Shown: piece by piece, positions 1-5,024 of the stretch
Position numbering within the stretch: position 1 is the stretch's first letter
Layout of the letters: each line of letters opens with the position of its first letter
NCBI GenBank assembly: GCA_021780575.1
Contig: JAJXYL010000034.1
Location: 1 to 6,147 of the forward strand
Direction: 5' to 3'
Length of the DNA stretch: 6,147 bases
DNA from: a bacterium
Lineage (GTDB): Bacteria; Patescibacteriota; Minisyncoccia; Phycocordibacterales; Phycocordibacteraceae
Position numbers and translations under genes: made by a program
The notes under the pieces: generated by a model
Databases searched by the model: none
Told to the model about the DNA's origin: nothing
The model's input: only the letters and a program-made list of their open reading frames with translations

Positions 1-57
1 ATGACTACAGACTTGCATACCGGTAGCGACTACGTGAGCAAATCTTTCGTAAACTGA
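1..57 (+). CDS. possible 3' end of an upstream gene (partial)
   Basis: Frame 1 is open from the first base of the window to a TGA at 55-57, giving 18 residues that end in SFVN. The other two plus-strand frames close within this stretch. This may be the tail of a gene that begins upstream, but it is too short to recognise, and one minus-strand frame is also open here. Apart from this, bases 1-92 hold nothing I can identify. An in-frame TTG at 63 could extend the next gene upstream, but it is not favoured. Confidence 0.2.
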   Translation: MTTDLHTGSDYVSKSFVN

Positions 58-92
58 ACACATTGGCGCAAATCGTGCGTGAACCGGAAACT

Positions 93-101
93 TGCTATAC
101 T
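93..101 (+). promoter_or_regulatory. extended -10 promoter element
   Basis: TGCTATACT fits an extended -10 box: TG, one base, then TATACT at 96-101, five of six to TATAAT. No good -35 box lies 16-18 bp upstream, which extended -10 promoters can tolerate. The hexamer ends 9 nt before the ATG at 111, so transcription would begin at about 108, leaving almost no 5' untranslated region. The same box and spacing occur before valS. No experiment supports it; this is sequence inference. Confidence 0.45.
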
Positions 102-110
102 GAAGATTAC

Positions 111-386
111 ATGGATCCGGAATCGAGGCGTCTGCTCGAAGACACATTCGCACTTGCGAAGGACAACCACCGAATGCTTCGTGCCGTCCGCCGGCATCAA
201 ATTATCGGCTCTTTTGGAAAGGTATTCATCTGGCTCATTGTTCTTGCCATCGCCGCATACTCATATTTCGCTTTTTTGCAGCCGCTCTTAGGCAAACTTC
301 ATATCCCTTGGCCATCAACGGCCCAGTCAGGGGTCTTTAATCTCTCGACTACCACTCCGTTTGGAAAACTGATAAACTATTTTTAA
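111..386 (+). CDS. small single-pass membrane protein, unknown function
   Basis: This 91-residue protein has no function I can assign. The first 30 residues or so are charged and helix-prone (MDPESRRLLEDTFALAKDN). A basic stretch (RAVRRH) follows, then one hydrophobic helix at roughly residues 42-60 (FIWLIVLAIAAYSYFAF), and a polar Ser/Thr-rich tail. The layout suggests a cytoplasmic N-terminus anchored in the membrane. Short proteins opening with a similar MDxExxxLLEDT segment before one helix are, from memory, common in Parcubacteria. I chose ATG 111 over an in-frame TTG at 63 because the extra 16 residues would overlap the -10 box at 93-101 and the protein looks natural from MDPE. The gene ends 25 nt before tRNA-Phe with no strong terminator, so the two may be cotranscribed. 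Confidence 0.75.
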   Translation: MDPESRRLLEDTFALAKDNHRMLRAVRRHQIIGSFGKVFIWLIVLAIAAYSYFAFLQPLLGKLHIPWPSTAQSGVFNLSTTTPFGKLINYF

Positions 387-411
387 GCGGGGAAATAGTC
401 CCTTGCTTATT

Positions 412-484
412 GCTTGGATAGCTCAGTTGGTAGAGCACTTCCCTGAAGAGGAAGGGGTCCCCGGTTCGAGCCCGGGTCCAAGCA
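412..484 (+). tRNA. tRNA-Phe (anticodon GAA)
   Basis: A full cloverleaf can be folded. The acceptor stem is 412-418 with 477-483, seven perfect pairs. The D stem is 421-424 with 433-436 around loop AGTTGGTA. The anticodon stem is 438-442 with 450-454 around loop CTGAAGA. The variable loop is 455-459, and the T stem is 460-464 with 472-476 around TTCGAGC. The anticodon GAA at 445-447 reads Phe codons UUU and UUC. T8, A14, G15-C48, G18G19 and the T-loop TTC are all present, and the discriminator is A484. CCA is not encoded, since CCT follows, so the end must be added enzymatically. Base 37 is G where most bacterial tRNA-Phe carries A. The gene sits 6 nt before the start of the DUF2914 gene. Confidence 0.97.
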
Positions 485-490
485 CCTCAT

Positions 491-1579
491 ATGTGGCAGA
501 AGATTCTTCTCTGGATGCAGAAACGTGAGAAGCATCTCTCTGCGCTTGCGATGATTGCGGGTTTTATTGCCGACAATCTCTTTTTTATTCGGGTTGACCT
601 TATACAAACGCAGATACTCTTTGCCTCCTATGCCGTTGCTTGTTTTATCGCGATCCCGCTCCTGCATTGGATTGAGACACGCCGTGCGCGTACCGGGAAG
701 GAAATGCGCTGGCGCGTCATCCTGCCGCTTATCACGCAGTTCGCGCTTGGCGGGTTCTGGAGCGGCTTCGTCATTTTCTATGGCCGCTCTGCGGATTTCG
801 GCGCATCCTGGCCGTTTTTGATCTTCCTATTCCTCATATTCATCGGTAGCGAATACTTTCATCAATATCATGCCCGGCTCATCTTCACGAGCGTCTTATT
901 CTTCTTTGCACTGTATTCGTACGCAATCTTCGCCGTGCCAATCTATACGCACACCATGGGGACCGCAACGTTTCTTGAGAGTGGCGCCGTTGCGATTTGT
1001 ATTTTTGCATTATTCACCATACTGCTACGCGTGCTTGCTCGAGAACGGTTCTTGAATGACGTCTGGCGTATCCGTGTCGGAGCATTTATCGTCCTTGTGT
1101 TGATGAACGTCTTTTATTTCACGGGCATTCTGCCCCCCCTGCCGCTCTCGGCAACCGCGGCAGGTATTTACCACACGGTTTGGCACGTCCCGGGCGCCTA
1201 TCTTGCGTCAAGCGAAACGAACCAGTCCTGGGAGGTGCGGTATCTCGGGTTTGCGCCCACGCTGCACGTTACTCCCGGGGATTCGCTCTATGCCTACAGC
1301 TCCGTCTTTGCGCCAACAGCGCTTACCACAAGCGTCGTGCATCGCTGGGAGTGGTATGACCCGACAAAGCAGGCGTGGATAACGAGGTCTAGAATTACCT
1401 ATCCGATTGTCGGCGGTCGTGACGGCGGCTATCGCGGCTACTCGTTACTACCCATAAGCGATGCGGGGAGATGGCGGGTCGACATAGAAACAGCCGATGG
1501 TCGCCTTATCGCGCAGCTGCCCTTTACTGTCGACTTCGTCGCGTCATCGTCTCCCGAAGAGACGATAATATTAAAATAA
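491..1579 (+). CDS. DUF2914 domain-containing multi-pass membrane protein
   Basis: This 362-residue protein has about seven hydrophobic helices, near residues 16-33, 41-60, 76-97, 108-120, 129-150, 162-183 and 195-213. A soluble C-terminal domain follows at about 225-348. That domain carries the features of DUF2914 as I recall them: PGDSLYAYSSVFAP (262-275), VVHRWEWYD (282-290), GGRDGGYRGYS (308-318), GRWRVDIET (326-334), then DGRL and a final PFTVDF. The family's function is unknown; the extracytoplasmic-looking beta-rich domain behind a membrane bundle suggests an envelope role, which is inference. The ATG at 491 is only 6 nt after tRNA-Phe, with no ribosome binding site between, so expression probably depends on cotranscription with the tRNA. 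A later in-frame ATG at 515 is possible. The stop is one base from the stop of the convergent Hsp20-family gene. Confidence 0.9.
   Translation: MWQKILLWMQKREKHLSALAMIAGFIADNLFFIRVDLIQTQILFASYAVACFIAIPLLHWIETRRARTGKEMRWRVILPLITQFALGGFWSGFVIFYGRSADFGASWPFLIFLFLIFIGSEYFHQYHARLIFTSVLFFFALYSYAIFAVPIYTHTMGTATFLESGAVAICIFALFTILLRVLARERFLNDVWRIRVGAFIVLVLMNVFYFTGILPPLPLSATAAGIYHTVWHVPGAYLASSETNQSWEVRYLGFAPTLHVTPGDSLYAYSSVFAPTALTTSVVHRWEWYDPTKQAWITRSRITYPIVGGRDGGYRGYSLLPISDAGRWRVDIETADGRLIAQLPFTVDFVASSSPEETIILK
1546..1566 (-). terminator. hairpin at the convergent gene junction, possible 3'-end signal
   Basis: A perfect 8-bp inverted repeat (ATCGTCTC / GAGACGAT) encloses a 5-nt loop. It lies within the last codons of the DUF2914 gene on the plus strand and starts 14 nt beyond the stop of the minus-strand Hsp20-family gene. 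Read on the minus strand the loop is TTCGG, so a stable C(UUCG)G-type cap is possible. No T-run follows on either strand, so it is not a classic intrinsic terminator. It may protect or define the 3' end of the minus-strand transcript, or be chance structure in coding sequence. Confidence 0.3.
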
Positions 1580-1580
1580 C

Positions 1581-2111
1581 TTATCCCGCCTTCACACGGA
1601 GCTTCGTCTGTCGCGCTTTGTCGAGCTTAGGGAGAATGATGGTCAGCAGTCCATCCTTGGCGCTTGCAGATGAGGCCTCAACATCGACTTCTTGCGGGAG
1701 CATGATTGTGCGGGAGAATGAACCCCAGAAGAGTTCACGGGTGAAATAGTCCGCATTGGGGATTTGTTCGCGTTCCATACGAGAGCCCTCAATCTCCACC
1801 ATGTCACGACTTATAGAGATGCTTAGCTCGTCAGGACGTACGCCAGCGACAAAAGAGCGAATGATTATGTCGCCTGCAGTCTGATGGACATCAACAGGCA
1901 GTTGGCCCTCATCCCCTTTATTGGTGGCAAGATCGTCGTCAAGCGGCATCGGTCGTGCGGCGGATTCGCTCAGACGCTGTCGCGATCTCTCGCGTATTGG
2001 CTGGGTTGTTATCGGCAATTCTTCGTCAAACGAGTCATCAAAAGAGTTTCGAGAAGGGGGGCTTCCAGAAAGGCGTTCAAAGAATGACGGCTTCTTGTTC
2101 ATGTTCAGCAT
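1581..2111 (-). CDS. Hsp20/alpha-crystallin family small heat shock protein
   Basis: This 176-residue protein is an ATP-independent holdase of the small heat shock protein family, expected to bind unfolding cytoplasmic proteins in oligomers. The alpha-crystallin domain spans about 71-162, opening with LPVDVHQTAGDIIIRSFVAG and closing with the typical AKDGLLTIILPKL (151-163). A short C-terminal tail contains LRV (171-173), which fits the family's IxI/V oligomer motif. The first 65 residues or so are polar and likely disordered, rich in Ser, Arg and Asp, and longer than the alpha-crystallin core needs. The start may be the ATG at 2111 or the in-frame ATG at 2102; neither has a visible ribosome binding site. 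It follows the PrsW-family gene by 10 nt and is the last gene of the minus-strand cluster. A possible internal promoter lies at 2145-2153. I see no CIRCE-like repeat upstream. Confidence 0.93.
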   Translation of the reverse strand: MLNMNKKPSFFERLSGSPPSRNSFDDSFDEELPITTQPIRERSRQRLSESAARPMPLDDDLATNKGDEGQLPVDVHQTAGDIIIRSFVAGVRPDELSISISRDMVEIEGSRMEREQIPNADYFTRELFWGSFSRTIMLPQEVDVEASSASAKDGLLTIILPKLDKARQTKLRVKAG

Positions 2112-2121
2112 ACGTATGTGT

Positions 2122-2811
2122 TTAGGGATTGCGATACTGGAAATATTTTAGCACTTCAAACGCCGCGAATAAAATAACGGCAACGATCCACACAAGAAAG
2201 AAAGCGGCGAGTGTCGTTGAAGCACCTGAGGTAATAATAAGCTCGTTAAAGGCAGTGTGCAACGAGATGGCGAGGATAAGTCCAAGTGCCGCTGTCACCA
2301 CACGCCCCACGGGGCGGTATCTCGTCGAGAAAGCGAGAGCAAAGCCAATCGACGCGGATGCAATGACGTGCAGGAGCGTGGAGCCGAGGAAACGTACATC
2401 ATCAGTAAAGAAACCGCCGGCAAAGTTTCCATGCGAAAGCGGAGTGATGAGGAAGAGCATGTTCTCGGCCGAAGCGAAGCCAAGTGCCACAGTAATCATG
2501 TAAATGACATAGTCGGACGCCTCGTCTACAGCGTTTCTCCACAAGATAAAAACGGCCGCCATGGTGTATTTAAGCATTTCTTCGATAAGCGCCCAGGCAG
2601 TAAGAATCGAGAAATTGTCTTGCAGATGCGTCCTCGCATAAGTCTCAAGTGGAAGGGCGAGTGGTACCGCCACCATTCCTGCAACGAAGGTGAGCGCAAT
2701 AAGCGCCTTTGGTTCTGGGTGCCTAGCGTCTTCCTTCAGGAGGAAATAGAGCCAGATAAAGGACGGCAGGAGCCCTCCAATAAACGCATAGCCGAGCATA
2801 GTGGGAGTCAC
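2122..2811 (-). CDS. PrsW-family intramembrane metalloprotease
   Basis: This 229-residue protein has seven or eight hydrophobic helices. It carries the ordered motifs of the PrsW group (MEROPS M82, related to CAAX proteases): EEMLK at 77-81, GFASAEN at 111-117, HVIASASIG at 148-156 and HTAFNE at 185-190. The two glutamates and the histidines are the presumed metal and catalytic residues. The N-terminal LLPSFIWLYFLLKED and HPEPK segments are also typical. In Bacillus subtilis PrsW cleaves the anti-sigma factor RsiW; the substrate here is unknown, and no anti-sigma or sigma gene is in the window. The start taken is GTG at 2811, 9 nt after the valS stop; ATG at 2799 is an equally natural start (MLGYAFIGG). 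Neither has a clear ribosome binding site. The Hsp20-family gene follows after 10 nt. Confidence 0.9.
   Translation of the reverse strand: MTPTMLGYAFIGGLLPSFIWLYFLLKEDARHPEPKALIALTFVAGMVAVPLALPLETYARTHLQDNFSILTAWALIEEMLKYTMAAVFILWRNAVDEASDYVIYMITVALGFASAENMLFLITPLSHGNFAGGFFTDDVRFLGSTLLHVIASASIGFALAFSTRYRPVGRVVTAALGLILAISLHTAFNELIITSGASTTLAAFFLVWIVAVILFAAFEVLKYFQYRNP
2145..2153 (-). promoter_or_regulatory. possible internal promoter for the Hsp20-family gene
   Basis: On the minus strand TGC is followed by TAAAAT (2150-2145), an extended -10 with five of six hexamer matches. It sits inside the last codons of the PrsW-family gene. A weak TTTATT lies 17 nt upstream. Initiation near 2138 would leave a leader of about 27 nt before the ATG at 2111. 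This could let the chaperone be made apart from the operon. AT-rich coding sequence can give such matches by chance. Confidence 0.25.
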
Positions 2812-2820
2812 GCTTCTATT

Positions 2821-4995
2821 CTAGCGCATGTTCAAGGGCCATTTCGCAATCATCAGGAGGTCGGCATCTTTTCTCGGAAGCGATTGCCATATTTCCTCGG
2901 TAATAAATGGCATAAATGGGTGGAGAAGCTTGAGGCAGTTATGCAGGTTTGCATAAAGTGCGAACTGCACGCGTCTTCTCGCTTCTGCGTCGGAACCATT
3001 GAGTATTTTCTTACTATCCTCAAGAACTTTATCAGCAAAGGTGTGCCAGATATAATGATAGATTTTTTCGGCCGCAAGATAGGCACGGTAATTTTCCAGG
3101 TCCTCAGTAACTTCTTTTGCGAGATCCCAAAAACCCCAAACCTCCAGTTCTGGCACATCGGCTAGAGTGAGCGCGTTGTCACCGCGTAAATGGTATTCAA
3201 TCCCCTCATTATTCTCAAGTATGAATCGCGCGATATTCCACAGTTTGTTCGCAAAGTGCTTGTAGCCCTTTACCTTATCCTCGCTGATGCGCATGTCGGT
3301 ACCCGGCGTATTGCCGACGACCAGCGCCATGCGGGCGGCATCCGCGCCGAACTTCGCCGCGACATCGAGCGGATCCATGTTATTGCCGAGCGACTTGGAC
3401 ATCTTACGTCCCTGCGCATCGCGCACCAGGCCATGGAGATAGACCGTTTTGAAGGGAATCGTGTTGAGTGTGAATTCGGTCATCAGTATCATGCGCATGA
3501 CCCAGAAGGGAAGAATGTCATACCCGGTTTCAAGCAGGTCGGTCGGATGGTAGGTCTTGAAATACTCGGTGTTCTCGGGCCAACCAAGAGTCGAAAAGGT
3601 CCACAAGCTGGAAGAAAACCATGTGTCGAGGGTATCCTCGTCTTGCGCCCACCCCTCCTCTTTCGGCTCATTGCCAACAATAATCTCCTCTCCCTTATAC
3701 CAGACGGGGATACGGTGGCCATACCATATTTGCCGGCTGATGCACCAGTCGCGCAGATTCTCTACCCAATGGAAATACGTTTTTTCAAAATACTCTGGGA
3801 TAATTTTTATCGCCCCAGAACGCACCGCCTCGGTGACGAGGTCTTTCAAAGTCTTGCCGCGGTAGGGGATTTCCTTATTCACATTGATGAACCACTGCAG
3901 TTTTGGTAAGGGTTCAACGATGCCGCCGGTGCGTTCGGCAGTCGCTATGTTTTGTTTGATGTCCTCCTCTTTCTCAAGCAGCCCCTCGCTCTTGAGCCAT
4001 TCAATGACAATTTCCCGCGCCTCGGCGGTTTTTTTGCCCTCAAGTCGTCCAGCGACGGCCATCTTTGCGTATTCATTTATGACAACGATTTCCTGAGAGA
4101 GCCCGTGTCGGCTGGCAATGTCCCAGTCAGTGTGGCTGTGTGCAGGCGTGAGGCCGACGGCACCCGTACCGAAGGCAGGGTCGACCTCCTTATCAGCGAC
4201 GACTTTTATATGTATCGGGACATCGCAAAAGACCACATCATATTCTTTACCGACAAATGCCTTGTATCGCGCATCGTCGGGGTGTACCGCGATTCCCACA
4301 TCACCCACCTTGGTTTCGGGACGCGTAGTCGCGATGGGAATTGGAAAGTCTTTGCCGTAGCGGAAAGTATAGAGCTTTGACGGCCGCTCCTCGTACACAA
4401 TCTCATCATCTGAAATAGTGGTTTGACCCTTTGGATCCCAGTTCACGATACGGTGGCCGCGGTAGATGAGGCCGGCGTCGTACATCTGTTTGAACACGGT
4501 GCGCACGGCGCGGTTGCGCGCTTCGTCGAGCGTGAATGCCTCATGCCGCCAATCAAGCGACGCGCCCATCGCCTTCAGCTGCCCGATGATGGCGCCATGA
4601 CTTTCCGCGGCAAACGCCTCAACGCGCTTCAACAGCTCTTCGCGGCCGAGATCATGGCGGCTTTTATCTTCTTCCTTCTTAATTTTCTTTTCGACGACTG
4701 ACTGCGTCGCGATGGCAGCGTGGTCGGTGCCGGGCAGCCAGAGCGTGCGGAATCCGCGCATCCGCTTGTAGCGAATGAAAATATCCTGTATGGCGAGCAT
4801 CAGCGCATGGCCCATATGGAGCCGTCCGGTAACGTTCGGGGGCGGGAGCACGATCGAGTAAGGCGTGGCGTCTGCGTCCGTCACACCCTGCTTCACGCAC
4901 TCGTCCGGGTTAAAGAACCCGCTCTTTTCCCACTCTGCGTAGATGCGCGACTCGGTCGCAACCGGGTCGTAGGGCTTTAGGAATTTCTCGGGCAT
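2821..4995 (-). CDS. valS: valine--tRNA ligase (short form)
   Basis: This class I synthetase attaches valine to tRNA-Val in the cytoplasm and removes mischarged threonine. The 724 residues show PPPNVTG then HMGH (51-63, the HIGH box), DWR at 148-150, and the CP1 editing domain with TTRPET (223-228), GDVGIAVHP (231-239) and FGTGAVGLTPAH (275-286). WCISRQIWYGHRIPVW follows at 417-432, then DTWFSSSLW (457-465), KMSKSLGNN (531-539), and an anticodon-binding helical domain ending PFITEEIWQSLP (696-707). It stops at KWPLNMR, where many bacterial ValRS (about 860-950 residues) continue into a linker and C-terminal coiled coil. Cysteines often found after the IPxWY segment are absent, so no zinc site is expected there. 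ATG 4995 gives the normal start MPEKFLKPYDP. The gene follows tsaD by 29 nt and precedes the PrsW-family gene by 9 nt. Confidence 0.98.
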   Translation of the reverse strand: MPEKFLKPYDPVATESRIYAEWEKSGFFNPDECVKQGVTDADATPYSIVLPPPNVTGRLHMGHALMLAIQDIFIRYKRMRGFRTLWLPGTDHAAIATQSVVEKKIKKEEDKSRHDLGREELLKRVEAFAAESHGAIIGQLKAMGASLDWRHEAFTLDEARNRAVRTVFKQMYDAGLIYRGHRIVNWDPKGQTTISDDEIVYEERPSKLYTFRYGKDFPIPIATTRPETKVGDVGIAVHPDDARYKAFVGKEYDVVFCDVPIHIKVVADKEVDPAFGTGAVGLTPAHSHTDWDIASRHGLSQEIVVINEYAKMAVAGRLEGKKTAEAREIVIEWLKSEGLLEKEEDIKQNIATAERTGGIVEPLPKLQWFINVNKEIPYRGKTLKDLVTEAVRSGAIKIIPEYFEKTYFHWVENLRDWCISRQIWYGHRIPVWYKGEEIIVGNEPKEEGWAQDEDTLDTWFSSSLWTFSTLGWPENTEYFKTYHPTDLLETGYDILPFWVMRMILMTEFTLNTIPFKTVYLHGLVRDAQGRKMSKSLGNNMDPLDVAAKFGADAARMALVVGNTPGTDMRISEDKVKGYKHFANKLWNIARFILENNEGIEYHLRGDNALTLADVPELEVWGFWDLAKEVTEDLENYRAYLAAEKIYHYIWHTFADKVLEDSKKILNGSDAEARRRVQFALYANLHNCLKLLHPFMPFITEEIWQSLPRKDADLLMIAKWPLNMR

Positions 4996-5004
4996 TATCT
5001 ATGA

Positions 5005-5013
5005 AATATAGCA
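5005..5013 (-). promoter_or_regulatory. extended -10 promoter element before valS
   Basis: On the minus strand TGC (5013-5011) is followed by TATATT (5010-5005), five of six to TATAAT. It lies in the 29-nt tsaD-valS gap. The hexamer ends 9 nt before the valS ATG, so initiation at about 4998 would give a leader of 0-3 nt. No good -35 box lies at the usual distance. The match and spacing copy the element before the gene at 111. It would let valS be transcribed apart from tsaD. Confidence 0.45.
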
Positions 5014-5024
5014 AATATGCGGGG

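Noticed and set aside
389..411. Short hairpin (GGGA/TCCC, loop AATAG) between the small membrane protein gene and tRNA-Phe, as a terminator
   Set aside because: The stem is four pairs plus one wobble and is followed by TTGCTTATT, not a real T-run; too weak to call.
407..667. Minus-strand open frame of 86 codons over tRNA-Phe
   Set aside because: Its C-terminal part (CLDPGSNRGPLPLQGSALP) is the reverse translation of the tRNA, a well-known false peptide, and the rest lies opposite the DUF2914 gene.
2818..2823. TAGAAT overlapping the valS stop as a -10 box for the PrsW-family gene
   Set aside because: There is no TG extension and no -35 match at a fitting distance, and the genes are 9 nt apart, so readthrough from valS explains expression more simply.
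2257..3165. Plus-strand open frame of 302 codons
   Set aside because: It lies wholly opposite the PrsW-family gene and the end of valS, crosses their junction, and shows no recognisable domain or ordered composition.
3190..3909. Plus-strand open frame of 239 codons
   Set aside because: It lies wholly opposite conserved valS sequence, and its product resembles no family; it is a shadow of a well-conserved gene.
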